Assembly: GCF_900104515.1 (NCBI RefSeq)
Contig: NZ_FNJL01000014.1
Location: 1-64,000, forward strand
Source: Paracidovorax cattleyae
Lineage (GTDB): Bacteria; Pseudomonadota; Gammaproteobacteria; Burkholderiales; Burkholderiaceae_C
DNA length: 64,000 nt
Direction: 5' to 3'
Shown piece after piece: positions 45,836 to 55,262 of this stretch (positions are counted from its first letter, which is position 1; each line of letters opens with the position of its first letter). Under the pieces are notes generated by a model. The model was not told where the DNA came from. It did no database searches and saw only the letters and a list, made by a program, of their open reading frames with translations. Both the position numbers and the translations under genes were made by a program.

Positions 45836-46468
45836 TCAATCGATCAGCTTGTTCTTCAGTGCGTAGTAGGTCAGGTCGCTGTTGGACGACAGCGCCATCT
45901 TCTCCATCAGGCGCGTGCGGTAGGTGCTGACGGTCTTGACGCTGAGGGACAGCGACTTGGCGATATCGCCCGCGGTCTCGCCCTTGGCCAGCTTCAGGAA
46001 CACCTGGAACTCACGCTCGGACAGTTGCTCGTGCGGAGGCGCGTCGTCCTTGCGGTTGAGCTGCTGCGCGAGCAGGTCGGCGACGGCAGGGGTGAGATAG
46101 CGGCGGCCCAGCGAGATGGTGCGGATGGCTTCCACGATCTCCTTGGGATCGCATTCCTTGTTCAGGTAGCCGCTGGCGCCCTGGCGGATGAGGTTGATGG
46201 CGTAGTGCTCTTCGGGGTACCCGCTCAGGATGAGGATGCCCATGTCCGGCGCCTTGGCGCGCAGCATGGCCAGCGCATCGAGGCCGCTCTGGCCGGGCAT
46301 CGACAGGTCCATCAGCAGCACGTCGATCTCGTGGTTGCGCACGAGGTCGATGGCTTCGCGGCCATTCGAAGCCTCGCCGACTACGCGAAGGTCTACATGT
46401 TCTGACAGAAATTGTCGCAATCCCGAGCGGACAATCGCATGGTCATCCACAATGCCGATCTTGATCAT
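45836..46468 (-). CDS. NarL/FixJ-family response regulator
   Basis: A 210-residue DNA-binding regulator: receiver domain 1-120 with Asp8-Asp9 and phospho-acceptor Asp54 (LLMDLSMPG), and a LuxR-type helix-turn-helix near 145-205 (LSEREFQVFLKLAKGETAGDIAKSLSLSVKTVSTY in part). It starts at MIKIGIVDD; the longer frame upstream has no support. It diverges from the CHASE3 kinase gene across 144 bases, and the kinase is its likely partner. UvrY/GacA-like and RqpR-like regulators share this form. Confidence 0.9.
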   Translation of the reverse strand: MIKIGIVDDHAIVRSGLRQFLSEHVDLRVVGEASNGREAIDLVRNHEIDVLLMDLSMPGQSGLDALAMLRAKAPDMGILILSGYPEEHYAINLIRQGASGYLNKECDPKEIVEAIRTISLGRRYLTPAVADLLAQQLNRKDDAPPHEQLSEREFQVFLKLAKGETAGDIAKSLSLSVKTVSTYRTRLMEKMALSSNSDLTYYALKNKLID

Positions 46469-46612
46469 TGAGAGTTCTTTCAAGAGGCAGCTAGGCTGCC
46501 CGTCGTTGGTCAGGTGGCACATCCACCATTGCGGGAGCATGCCTGCGGCGGTTGCTGCGGGCTGGTGACATTATCCAGAATTCACCCCCGTCTCTTTCGG
46601 AGAAACATACAT

Positions 46613-47953
46613 ATGCGCTGGTCCAATTTTCGCAAGATGGCTGTCAGCCTGCCCCTGGCGCTGCTGGCAGCCGCTGCGTTGGTTGGCATCAATGAGGCCG
46701 GATACGCACGATCCAACGAGGCCGTGCAGGCACTGTCGAGCACCTACACGACCCGCGCCGCCCTCAACCGCATGATGCAGAACATGCTGGACGCGGAAAC
46801 CGGCCTGCGCGGATATCTGCTCACGGGTGATGATCGCTACCTGCAGCCCTACCAGAAGGCGGCGGCCACCATCGATGGCAACCTGGAAGAACTGCGCGGC
46901 ATCTACCGCTCCTCCCCGGAAGACCAGGAAGACTTCACGCAGCTCTCCAGGCAGATCTCGCGCAAGATGTCCGAACTGGATCTGAGCCTGCGCCTGCGCC
47001 GCCAGAACAACGACGACGCCTGGAAATTCGTGCTCTCCACCGATGTCGGCAAGGAGAACATGGATGCCATCCGCACGCTGTCCGGCCGCCTCGCCCAACG
47101 CAGCGTGGATCGCTCCACGCACCACACCGACGAGATCCTCCATTCGCTCACCCTCTCGCGCGTCGGCATCGCGACCGTCGTGGTCATCGGCCTGCTCGCG
47201 TTCTACATGTACCTGCGGCAGGCCAGCGCCCTGCAGACCGCCCAGGAGCGCGAGCAGGAAGCCCTGCAGCGCGAGCGCGACCGGCTGGAGCTGCTGGTGC
47301 GCGAACGCACGGCGTCGCTGACCGAGCTGGCGAACCACCTGCAACAGGTGCGCGAGGACGAGCGGGGCCACCTGGCCCGTGAACTCCATGATGAACTGGG
47401 CGCACTGCTCACCGCCGCCAAGCTCGACGTGGCGCGGCTGAAGTCGAAGATCGATGCGCAGTCGCCCGAGATCGCCGAGCGGCTCAAGCACCTTACCGAA
47501 ACCCTGAACAGCGGCATCGCGCTCAAGCGCCGGATCATCGAAGACCTCCGGCCCTCGTCCCTCTTCAACCTGGGGCTCACCGCGTCGCTGGAGATCCTGG
47601 CGCGCGAGTTCGAGCAGCGCAGCAGCGTGGACGTGGAGCTCAACCTCGAACCGGTGGAACTGCCGGAGCCGGTGCAGCTCACGATCTACCGCATGGTGCA
47701 GGAGTCGCTGACCAACATCGGCAAGTACGCCAATGCCACCAAGGTGCTGGTGGCCGTGCACAACTATCCCACCCACGTGGCGGTGCAGATCCGCGACAAC
47801 GGCTCCGGCTTCGACACCAGCAAGGTCCAGGCATCCGCCCATGGACTCATGGGCATGCGCCACCGCGTCGAGGCCGCCGGCGGGCGCCTGACAGTCACGT
47901 CCGAGGCCAGCGAGGGCACGCTCGTGTCCGCCGTGCTGCCCGTCGTGCACTGA
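46613..47953 (+). CDS. Sensor histidine kinase with CHASE3 domain
   Basis: A 446-residue inner membrane kinase. Two membrane helices (about 10-28 and 185-205) flank a periplasmic CHASE3 domain with [21 protein letters not shown] coiled coil follows, then a HisKA_3 dimerisation domain with His259 in [13 protein letters not shown] and an HATPase domain ([26 protein letters not shown]). This NarX/DegS-type architecture pairs with NarL-type regulators, and one is divergently encoded. GGAG lies ten bases before the ATG. Confidence 0.9.
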   Translation: MRWSNFRKMAVSLPLALLAAAALVGINEAGYARSNEAVQALSSTYTTRAALNRMMQNMLDAETGLRGYLLTGDDRYLQPYQKAAATIDGNLEELRGIYRSSPEDQEDFTQLSRQISRKMSELDLSLRLRRQNNDDAWKFVLSTDVGKENMDAIRTLSGRLAQRSVDRSTHHTDEILHSLTLSRVGIATVVVIGLLAFYMYLRQASALQTAQEREQEALQRERDRLELLVRERTASLTELANHLQQVREDERGHLARELHDELGALLTAAKLDVARLKSKIDAQSPEIAERLKHLTETLNSGIALKRRIIEDLRPSSLFNLGLTASLEILAREFEQRSSVDVELNLEPVELPEPVQLTIYRMVQESLTNIGKYANATKVLVAVHNYPTHVAVQIRDNGSGFDTSKVQASAHGLMGMRHRVEAAGGRLTVTSEASEGTLVSAVLPVVH

Positions 47954-48228
47954 GCGCCGGAGCGCCACCGCGCGCTCCATTTACCTGCTGCTCCCGTACT
48001 GGCTCCGTGCCGGCATCCAGCGCTTCTGCCGCTGTTTTCTCCGGGTTTTTCCTGTCGTCTCCTGGCGTTGCGCACATGGCGCGGCGGCGGTCGGCCGCGT
48101 CCTACAGCGCAGCGCGCCAGGGGCCGGCAGCCTGTGCGCGTCCCCAAATCTACATTGGATCCAGGCGCCAACGCGACAGCGCCATCGACCAACCACCGAC
48201 CGGCCTTCCGGTCCAAGAGGAGAAAGAT

Positions 48229-48393
48229 ATGTTGCATTACGCAGTCGTTTTTCTGGTGATCGCACTGATCGCCGCACTCTTCGGCTTTGGTGGGATCGCA
48301 GCGGGCGCCGTCGGCATCGCCAAGATCCTGTTCTTCGTGTTCGTGATCATGGCCGTCGTCACCTTCGTGCTGAGCCTGCTCAAGCGCGGCTGA
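48229..48393 (+). CDS. DUF1328 family small membrane protein
   Basis: A 54-residue protein with two membrane helices separated by [20 protein letters not shown], the DUF1328/YtjA signature. GAGGAG seven to eight bases before the ATG is a strong ribosome site. It starts a run of four same-strand genes (DUF1328, DUF883, ferritin-like, BON lipoprotein) of the sort induced by general or envelope stress. The 275 bases upstream, behind the kinase gene, hold no other gene and probably its promoter; I see no clear sigma-70 boxes. Confidence 0.9.
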   Translation: MLHYAVVFLVIALIAALFGFGGIAAGAVGIAKILFFVFVIMAVVTFVLSLLKRG

Positions 48394-48444
48394 ACACACC
48401 GACCCGCCTGCCCTGACGTCCCGACTACCTGAGGAACAGAAACC

Positions 48445-48840
48445 ATGGAAGCACAGAAAATCGCCGACAAGGCTGCAGACACCGCGCACGACGTGGCCGA
48501 CGACATGCTGGACACCGCGCAGGACGCCGTGCGCACTACTCGCAGCGCAGCCAACAAGACCCTGGACAAGGCCGAACGCAAGGTGCGTGAGCTGCAGAGC
48601 GACGTAGACCCCGTGATCGACGACTTGGCCGCCCGCGCCCAGGACCTCGCCTCCCGCGGTATCGCCTATTGCGCAGACACCAGCGAGCGCGCCCGCCGGC
48701 AACTCAACCAGGCTGCCGACGCCACCGCCCGTTACGTGTCGGAGCAGCCCGGCAAATCGTTGGCCCTGGCCGCAGCAGCAGGCGCCTTCGTGGCTACGCT
48801 GTGCATGCTGGCACGCCGCCCCCGCGGCCGCGACTACTGA
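48445..48840 (+). CDS. DUF883/ElaB-like membrane-anchored protein
   Basis: A 131-residue protein with a long amphipathic, Ala/Asp-rich helical region (1-100) and a C-terminal membrane helix (SLALAAAAGAFVATLCML) followed by a basic tail. This is the layout of ElaB/YqjD proteins that tether ribosomes to the membrane in stationary phase; a second short helix around 70-80 is hydrophilic. It follows the DUF1328 gene by 51 bases. Confidence 0.82.
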   Translation: MEAQKIADKAADTAHDVADDMLDTAQDAVRTTRSAANKTLDKAERKVRELQSDVDPVIDDLAARAQDLASRGIAYCADTSERARRQLNQAADATARYVSEQPGKSLALAAAAGAFVATLCMLARRPRGRDY

Positions 48841-48938
48841 TCTCCCGGTTTCCGATAGCGGGACCGGACACGGAGGATGGCAGCAGTCCTCCACCACCGG
48901 CCCGCCCCATATCCACAACAACATTCCACGGGCGCTCC

Positions 48939-49493
48939 ATGACCACCCCGAACTCCACATCTACGGCAACTGCATCGCTCACCCTGGACGAGAAAGCGCT
49001 CCAGTACGCGGCCACCCAGGACCTCGACGAAGGTGCCGTCACGCCCGCGTATGGCCCGCACCGTGACGCCATCGTGAAGCTGCTGAACGATGCACTGGCC
49101 ACCGAGCTCGTATGCGTGCTGCGCTACAAGCGCCACTACTTCACGGCAGACGGTCTGGAGTCTCCGGCAATCGCCGCGGAATTCCTGGTGCACGCCAATG
49201 AGGAAGCGGCACATGCCGATCTCATCGCCCAGCGCATCGTGCAACTGGGCGGCGAGCCGGACTTCCGCCCCTGCACGCTCGAGGAACGCAGCCACGCGCA
49301 GTACGACGAGTCGTCGGACCTCAAGGCGATGGTGCGCGCCAACCTCGTTGCCGAGCGCATCGCCGTCGAAGCCTATCGGCAGATGATCTCGCTGATCGGC
49401 GACAAGGACCCCACCACGCGCCGCATGCTGGAAGGCATCCTCGCCGACGAGGAAGAGCATGCCGACGAACTCAAGGATTGGCTGCACCGCTGA
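48939..49493 (+). CDS. Ferritin-like (bacterioferritin-type) protein
   Basis: A 184-residue four-helix protein. Iron ligands of the ferritin-like superfamily are visible in helix motifs ATELVCVLRYKRHYF, HANEEAAHADLIAQR, ANLVAERIAVEAYRQ and LADEEEHADELKDWL: Glu in helix A, ExxH in B, Glu in C and ExxH in D. It probably oxidises or stores iron, or protects DNA. The N-terminal 30 residues are a loose extension. Third gene of the stress run. Confidence 0.88.
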   Translation: MTTPNSTSTATASLTLDEKALQYAATQDLDEGAVTPAYGPHRDAIVKLLNDALATELVCVLRYKRHYFTADGLESPAIAAEFLVHANEEAAHADLIAQRIVQLGGEPDFRPCTLEERSHAQYDESSDLKAMVRANLVAERIAVEAYRQMISLIGDKDPTTRRMLEGILADEEEHADELKDWLHR

Positions 49494-49605
49494 AGGCGCA
49501 GCCGGCCCTCGCAGGCAGTCCACCGGCAAGGAGGGTGCAGAAGGCCGGCGGACTGAAGGATGTCCCCAGCACCCGTGTTCTCTCAACCAAACCAAGGAAA
49601 TAATC

Positions 49606-49920
49606 ATGAAGTACGCTCGTGCTCTCGCCTTTGCAGCCCTCGCTGGCGCCACCATCGTCACCACCGGATGCTCGGTGGCACGTGACCAGCAGACCGTGGG
49701 CTCCTACGTGGATGACGCCGGCATCACCACCGCCGTGAAGGCCAAGATGGCCGAAGACAAGTCGGTGTCCGCCACGTCCATCAGCGTGGAAACGCTGAAC
49801 GGCACGGTGCAGCTGTCCGGCTTCGCCAAGTCGCAGGCTGAGAAGGACCGCGCTGAAGCCGTCGCACGCAACACCAAGCACGTGCGCGAAGTGCGCAACA
49901 GCATCGTCGTGCGCCCCTGA
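49606..49920 (+). CDS. BON-domain lipoprotein, OsmY-like
   Basis: A 104-residue protein with a lipoprotein signal (TIVTTGC, Cys at 22) and one BON domain (about 35-104; DDAGITTAVKAKMAEDKSV, VETLNGTVQLSGFAKS). BON proteins bind membranes and are often osmotically induced. An AAGGA site lies before the ATG. It is the last of the four stress-type genes and is followed by a terminator. Confidence 0.9.
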   Translation: MKYARALAFAALAGATIVTTGCSVARDQQTVGSYVDDAGITTAVKAKMAEDKSVSATSISVETLNGTVQLSGFAKSQAEKDRAEAVARNTKHVREVRNSIVVRP

Positions 49921-49966
49921 TGCGCGCGGGCCGGCGGGCCTTCCTGCCCGGCCCGACCCCTTGCAG

Positions 49967-49992
49967 ACAGGCTCCTCGCGGAGCCTGTTTTT
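49967..49992 (+). terminator. Rho-independent terminator after the BON lipoprotein gene
   Basis: ACAGGCTCC and GGAGCCTGT form a perfect 9-base stem with the loop TCGC, followed by TTTTT. It ends the stress-gene run. Confidence 0.9.
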
Positions 49993-50089
49993 CTTGTGCC
50001 GCTTCCGCGCAAGATCCACGGGCGCCTGCGCGCCAGGCGTCTCGCCCTTGTCCTACCAGGATGGCCCACAGGCCCTATGCTTCGCGACC

Positions 50090-51166
50090 ATGCAGGTTTT
50101 CAATTGCGACCAATGCGGTCATCTCGTTTTCTTCGACAGCGTCCAGTGCCTTCATTGCGGAGCGAGGCTGGCGTTCCTGCCCGATCACCTCACCATGGCG
50201 GCCCTGGTGCCGGCCGTGTCGGGCCTGCAGGGCGATGCCGACCTGTGGCAGCGGGTGCCGTCGCGCCGCCAGGGCAGCGCCTCGCCGCTGTACCGGCTTT
50301 GCCATAACCGGATAGCGCACGCCGCTTGCAACTTCGCCGTGGCGGCCGATGATCCGCAGCAGTTGTGCAGGTCGTGCCGCCAGACGCGCATCCTTCCCGA
50401 CCTCTCCGAGCCAGCCAACCTGCGCCGCTGGAAGCAGATCGAGCATGCCAAGCGGCAGCTCTACTACACCCTTGCACGACTGGGCCTTCAGCCCGCGCCG
50501 GATGGCGCCAGTCCGGCCTTCGAGTTCCTGGCCGACCAGCCCGGCAATCCCGTGATGACGGGGCATGCCGCAGGGACCATCACGCTGAATGTGGCCGAGG
50601 CGGACGATGACGAGCGCGCCCGGCGTCGGCTCGCGCTGCACGAGCCCTACCGCACCCTGCTGGGTCACCTGCGGCACGAATCGGGCCATTTCTACTGGGA
50701 CCATCTGATGCAGGGCTCCAGCCGGCTGGAGGAGTTCCGATCGGTCTTCGGCGACGAGCGCCAGGACTACGGCGCTGCCCTGCAGGCCTACTACGCCAGC
50801 AGCCCGCACCTCGGCGCATGGCGCGAGCGCCACGTGAGCGCCTATGCCACGGCCCACCCCTGGGAGGACTGGGCCGAGACCTGGGCCCATTATCTGCACA
50901 TGGTGGATCTGCTGGAGACTGCCTCGAGCTACCACACGGCGCTGGACATTCCGGAAAGCGGCGCTGTGCAGAGCTACCGCGTGGGCAACCCGTTCGCCAC
51001 GGACGGGCCGGACTTCGATGCGATGGTGCAGGAATGGGTGCCGCTGACGCTGCTGCTCAACAGCCTGAACCGGAGCCTGGGTCAGCAGGACGCCTACCCC
51101 TTCGCCCTGTCTTCCGGGGCGCTGGCCAAGCTGCGCTTCGTGCACGACATCGTCCACGCCACCTGA
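50090..51166 (+). CDS. Zinc-ribbon metallopeptidase-like protein (Peptidase_Mx type)
   Basis: A 358-residue soluble protein. A zinc ribbon at the start (CDQCGHLVFF ... CLHCG) and a second pair (CRSCRQ) are followed by a putative peptidase domain with HESGH at 196-200 (LRHESGHFYWDHL), a variant of the HExxH zinc motif, and a downstream Glu/Asp-rich stretch (PWEDWAETWAHY). It matches my memory of PF15887. Target unknown. The ATG is inside a spacer with no strong ribosome site. Confidence 0.82.
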   Translation: MQVFNCDQCGHLVFFDSVQCLHCGARLAFLPDHLTMAALVPAVSGLQGDADLWQRVPSRRQGSASPLYRLCHNRIAHAACNFAVAADDPQQLCRSCRQTRILPDLSEPANLRRWKQIEHAKRQLYYTLARLGLQPAPDGASPAFEFLADQPGNPVMTGHAAGTITLNVAEADDDERARRRLALHEPYRTLLGHLRHESGHFYWDHLMQGSSRLEEFRSVFGDERQDYGAALQAYYASSPHLGAWRERHVSAYATAHPWEDWAETWAHYLHMVDLLETASSYHTALDIPESGAVQSYRVGNPFATDGPDFDAMVQEWVPLTLLLNSLNRSLGQQDAYPFALSSGALAKLRFVHDIVHAT

Positions 51167-51190
51167 GGCCCATCCGGCCCCGCGGAAGGA

Positions 51191-51694
51191 TCAGCCCGCC
51201 GGTGCCATCGCCCGGACCCTGTCGGCGAGCCGCTGGCAGACCCCCGGGGAGACGAACTTGTCCACTTCGCCGCCGAGCACGGCGATCTCGCGCACGAACG
51301 TGCTGCTGATGAACTGGAACTTGTCGCTCGGGGTGAGGAAGACGGTCTCGACCTCGGGCATGAGGCTGCGGTTCATGCCGGCGAGCTGGAATTCATAGTC
51401 GAAATCAGTGACGGCACGCAAGCCGCGCACCATGGCCTTGCCGCCGCGGGCGACCACGAAGTCGCGCAGCAGCCCGGAGAAGCTCTCCACCTGCACCTGC
51501 GGATAGGGCCGGACCGCCTCGCGCACCATCTCGATGCGCTCCTCCAGGCTGAACAGCGTTTTCTTGTGATGGCCCGCCGCGACCGCCACGATCACGCTGC
51601 CGAACAGCTGCGTGGCGCGGCGCACCACATCCTCGTGGCCCAGCGTGATAGGGTCGAAGGTGCCGGGATAGACGGCGATGACGTTCTGGACCAT
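51191..51694 (-). CDS. coaD: Phosphopantetheine adenylyltransferase
   Basis: Fourth step of coenzyme A synthesis: joins 4'-phosphopantetheine and ATP. The 167-residue protein has the GTFDPITLGHEDV motif (T/HxGH) and RGLRAVTDFDYEFQLA, ending in the family helix SSTFVREIA. It follows rsmD and the M16 pair on the minus strand, a common beta-proteobacterial order. Together with panB and panC in this window it covers part of CoA synthesis. Confidence 0.96.
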   Translation of the reverse strand: MVQNVIAVYPGTFDPITLGHEDVVRRATQLFGSVIVAVAAGHHKKTLFSLEERIEMVREAVRPYPQVQVESFSGLLRDFVVARGGKAMVRGLRAVTDFDYEFQLAGMNRSLMPEVETVFLTPSDKFQFISSTFVREIAVLGGEVDKFVSPGVCQRLADRVRAMAPAG

Positions 51695-51767
51695 GGCGGG
51701 CGGATCTCCTGGATGAAGGCAGTCGGTTGGAGCGGATTATTGCGGCGCTCTTGCGCCCGAGGCCCGG

Positions 51768-52397
51768 CTAGCCCTTGCGGATCAGGTGGGCATGCACCGC
51801 GCCCGCCCGCACATGGCGATGGATGGAAAGCCCCAGGGATGCCAGTGCCGCATCGTCCCAGGGCTGCGGCGCCTCGAGGTAGATGAATCCATCTTCCGCA
51901 AGCACCGGAACCGCAGCGGCGAGGGCCGCATCGAACAGCCCGCCGTCGAAAGGCGGATCGAGCAGTACCAGATGCGCGGAGCCCGGCGCACGCTGGCGCA
52001 GGACGGCCACGCCGTCGCCCCTCTGCACGCGCGCCGTGGTGGCGCCCAGTTTTTCACAGGAACGCCGCAGCTGATCGGCCAGGCCTGCATCGCTTTCCAC
52101 CAGCAGCACCTCCACCGCTCCGCGGGATGCAGCCTCCAGGCCGAGCGCGCCCGTGCCGGCGAAGGCATCGATGCAGCGCCATCCCGACAGGTCCTGCCCC
52201 AGCCAGTTGAAGAGGGTTTCCCGGACCCGGTCCGGCGTGGGCCGCAACCCTGGGCGCGACGGCACCGGCAGCCGGGTGCGTTTCCAGAGCCCTCCGATGA
52301 TGCGCACCTCTCCCGCACCGGCATGCCCGCCCTGCCGGGCGCTGGAGGCCGCCGCGGGCCGCTGGGACGCCGCGGGCTTGCGCGGCGCCGGGCTCAT
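51768..52397 (-). CDS. rsmD: 16S rRNA (guanine966-N2)-methyltransferase
   Basis: Methylates G966 of 16S rRNA. The 209-residue Rossmann methyltransferase has RIIGGLWKRTRLPVPS, RPTPDRVRETLFNWL, FAGTGALGLEA for SAM and the DPPF motif (VLLDPPFDGG). A 30-residue Ala/Pro leader is present. Its ATG overlaps the stop of the upstream M16 gene by four bases. Confidence 0.95.
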   Translation of the reverse strand: MSPAPRKPAASQRPAAASSARQGGHAGAGEVRIIGGLWKRTRLPVPSRPGLRPTPDRVRETLFNWLGQDLSGWRCIDAFAGTGALGLEAASRGAVEVLLVESDAGLADQLRRSCEKLGATTARVQRGDGVAVLRQRAPGSAHLVLLDPPFDGGLFDAALAAAVPVLAEDGFIYLEAPQPWDDAALASLGLSIHRHVRAGAVHAHLIRKG

Positions 52398-53752
52398 GGC
52401 GCGCTCCCGCCGACCACCACGGTCACCATCCGCGCGGGCTGCAGCTTGCGCGCCATCGCCGCTCGGATGTCCTCCGCGGTCAGCGCCTCCACCCGGTCGG
52501 TCCAGTGCTCGAGATAGTCGAGCGGCAGGTCGTTCCAGGCAATGTTCACGACGTTGCCCAGCAGCTTGCGGTTGCTGTCGATGCGCAGCGCGAAGCCGCC
52601 GATCAGGTTGTCCTTGGCGGCGCGCAATTCCGCGGCCGTGGGACCTTGGGCGACGAAGCGGGCGAGCACGTCGCGCGAGACCTCCACGGCCTGCTCCGCC
52701 TGGTCCGGGCGCGTCTGCAGCGCGACGACGAAGGGACCGGCATCCAGTCCCGGGGAGAACTGGCTGTACACGCTGTAGCTCAGGCCGCGCTTTTCGCGCA
52801 CCTCCTCGGTCAGACGCGACGTGAACCCGCCGCCGCCCAGGATGTGGTTGCCCACGAGCAGCGCCAGGAAATCGGGATCCTTGCGCGGGAAGCTGGGCTG
52901 GCCGATCAGCACGTGCGCCTGGGCCGAGGCGAAGGGAATGCGCTGCTCCTGCGCCCGGGCCAGCGGTTGCACGGGCGGCACCGGGGACAGCGCGGAGCAA
53001 CCCGAGGCATCCGTGGCCGGCAGGCGCGAAAGCAGCGTCCGGGCCAGGACCCGGGCCTGTTCCCGGCTGACGGCGCCCACGATGCTCACGCGCGCGCGGC
53101 AGGCCTGCAGATAGCGGTCGTGGAAGCCCTGCAGGTCCGCGACCTCGATGCGCGCCAGCGTCTCGGGGGTGGCACGCTGGCCATAGGGGTGGACGCCATA
53201 GACGGCCTGCGAGAAAGCCCTGGCAGCCACCGTGCCGGGCCGTGTTTCGGCCTCCTTCAGGGAGGCGCTCCAGCGCGCGCGCTCGCGCTGCCAGATGTCC
53301 TGCGCAAAGGCGGGCTGGGCGATCTGCCGCGCGGCCAGCCGGGCGGCGCGGTCCAGCAGGTCCGCATCGGTGAGCGAACGCAGCCCGTAGCTGAAGCCGT
53401 CGCGCTCCGCGGACGCCTGCAGGCTCGCGCCCAGATCGGCCCAGGCCTCGCCCAGGGCGTTCTCGTCCATCGCGGGCTCGGCCCCTTCGGCACGCACGCC
53501 CTTGGACGACATGGCGGCCACGGCGGCCGCAAGGCCGGCCTGCGGCGCCGGATCGCGCCGGGCCCCGGCATCGAAATCGACCTGCACGTCCACCATCGGA
53601 ATGCCGGGGCTTTCGACGAGCCAGACACGCGCGCCGCTGGGTTCGGTCCAGTGCTGGATGGGCAGCAGCGCCCAGGCGGACTGTACGGCCAGCAGGCCCG
53701 CCGCCGCGAATGCCGCGCGCAGGGCGGCCTTTTTGATTGCAAGGTGCATCAT
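52394..53752 (-). CDS. M16-family peptidase-like protein lacking the zinc motif
   Basis: A 452-residue secreted protein with a signal sequence (about 1-28). It has the M16 fold and the C-terminal GFTSRLTEEVREKRGLSYSVY R/Y motif, but no HxxEH, so it cannot bind zinc in the usual way. The upstream neighbour is an active M16 gene, and such active/inactive pairs form one heteromeric periplasmic protease. The pair is coupled with rsmD below it. Confidence 0.88.
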   Translation of the reverse strand: MMHLAIKKAALRAAFAAAGLLAVQSAWALLPIQHWTEPSGARVWLVESPGIPMVDVQVDFDAGARRDPAPQAGLAAAVAAMSSKGVRAEGAEPAMDENALGEAWADLGASLQASAERDGFSYGLRSLTDADLLDRAARLAARQIAQPAFAQDIWQRERARWSASLKEAETRPGTVAARAFSQAVYGVHPYGQRATPETLARIEVADLQGFHDRYLQACRARVSIVGAVSREQARVLARTLLSRLPATDASGCSALSPVPPVQPLARAQEQRIPFASAQAHVLIGQPSFPRKDPDFLALLVGNHILGGGGFTSRLTEEVREKRGLSYSVYSQFSPGLDAGPFVVALQTRPDQAEQAVEVSRDVLARFVAQGPTAAELRAAKDNLIGGFALRIDSNRKLLGNVVNIAWNDLPLDYLEHWTDRVEALTAEDIRAAMARKLQPARMVTVVVGGSAP

Positions 53753-53778
53753 GGGAAATTCCTTCGGCCGGCGGCCCG

Positions 53779-55233
53779 TCAGTGCATGCGTCCGTCGGCG
53801 TTCGCGGGCGCGGCGGGGCGGCGGGAACCGGGGGCGACCGGCTGTGGCACCAGGGTGGCCACGGTCAACTGGTCATCGCCGAAATAGCGGGCTGCCACGG
53901 CCTGCACCTGGGCCGGCGTCACTTCGCGCAGCAGCGCCAGCAGGCGCGAGTCGGCATCGGGCGGAAGACCCTGGACCCAGTTGCTTCCCAGGTCGCTCGC
54001 CTGTGCCTGCAGCGAATCGCGCGCATAGATGGTGGATGCCGCCCACTGCGTCTTCACGCGCGAAAGCTCGGCATCGCCCACCCCTTCCCGGGCCACGCGG
54101 GCCACCTCGGCGCGCAGCGCGGTATCGACCTGCTGCGCCGTCTGGCCGCCCGCGGGAACACCGCTCAGCAGGAACAGGCCCGGCCCCCGGCCCATGACCG
54201 AGGCGCCGCTGTCCGCTCCGTCGGCCACGCGGTCGGCGCCCTGCGTGAGAGATCGCTCCAGCCGCGCGCCGTCGTAGCCGCTCAGCACGCCCGAGAGCAT
54301 CATCAGCGCCAGCGCATCGCGGTCGGAATCGGTGAGCTGTTCCAACCGCTGCAGCGCCGGCACCCGGAACGCCAGCGCGACGAAGGCCTGCTCCGCAGGT
54401 GCCTTGAAATCGATGCGTCGCAGGCCGCGCTGGGCCGGTTCGGTGCGCGGCTTGCGCACCGGCACCACCGCCGCGGGAATGCGGCCGTAGGTGGCCTCGG
54501 CGAGCTTGCGAACGGCTTCCGGATCCACGTCGCCGGCCACCACGATGGCGGCATTCGCGGGCACGTACCACTGGCGGTGGAACGCGCGGACATCGTCCGG
54601 CGTCATCGCATCCAGGTCGCTCATCCAGCCGACCACCGGCCGCCGGTAGGGAGATGCCGTGAACACGGCGGCGTTGAGCTGCTCCATCAGGGCCGCGCGC
54701 GGCTGGTCGTCCGTGCGCATGCGCCGCTCCTCCTTGATGACCTCGATCTCCTTCTTGAACTCCGCGTCCGGCCACTGGTTGTGCGCGAACCGGTCGGACT
54801 CCAGCCGCATGACCTCCGCGAGGCGCTTCGCGGGAATCTGCTGGTAGTAGCCCGTGTAGTCGCGGTTGGTGAACGCGTTTTCCTGCCCGCCCAGCGCGGC
54901 CACGCGGCGCGAGAACTGGCCTGGCGGCACCGTCTTCGTGCCCTTGAACATCATGTGCTCCAGGGCATGGGCCACGCCCGAGGTGCCGTCCACTTCATCC
55001 ATCGATCCGACCCGCACCCACACCATGTGCACCGCGGTCGGCGCACGCCGGTCGGTCTGCACGAACAGCTGCATGCCGTTGCGCAGCGTGTACTCGCGCA
55101 CGCCGGGCGCCTGCGTTCCGGGCTGGGCGCCTTGCGCCGACGAAGGCGAGGGATAGGAGGTGGTGGTGGCGGGGGTCTGTGCCCCGGCGTGCACGCAGGC
55201 CAGCAGGCCCAGGAGGGTGAGTGCGTGTTTCAT
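53779..55233 (-). CDS. M16-family zinc metallopeptidase (active subunit)
   Basis: A 484-residue secreted protease. After a signal sequence (1-18) and a loose Ser/Thr/Pro stretch comes the inverse zinc motif HALEHM (HxxEH) with the distal Glu in EVIKEERRM. The C-terminal half is the second M16 fold. It is separated by 26 bases from the inactive partner and diverges from ftsY across only 29 bases, so the two promoters must overlap coding sequence. Confidence 0.92.
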   Translation of the reverse strand: MKHALTLLGLLACVHAGAQTPATTTSYPSPSSAQGAQPGTQAPGVREYTLRNGMQLFVQTDRRAPTAVHMVWVRVGSMDEVDGTSGVAHALEHMMFKGTKTVPPGQFSRRVAALGGQENAFTNRDYTGYYQQIPAKRLAEVMRLESDRFAHNQWPDAEFKKEIEVIKEERRMRTDDQPRAALMEQLNAAVFTASPYRRPVVGWMSDLDAMTPDDVRAFHRQWYVPANAAIVVAGDVDPEAVRKLAEATYGRIPAAVVPVRKPRTEPAQRGLRRIDFKAPAEQAFVALAFRVPALQRLEQLTDSDRDALALMMLSGVLSGYDGARLERSLTQGADRVADGADSGASVMGRGPGLFLLSGVPAGGQTAQQVDTALRAEVARVAREGVGDAELSRVKTQWAASTIYARDSLQAQASDLGSNWVQGLPPDADSRLLALLREVTPAQVQAVAARYFGDDQLTVATLVPQPVAPGSRRPAAPANADGRMH

Positions 55234-55262
55234 AGAATGGGTGCGATTCTAAGAACCTGCCA

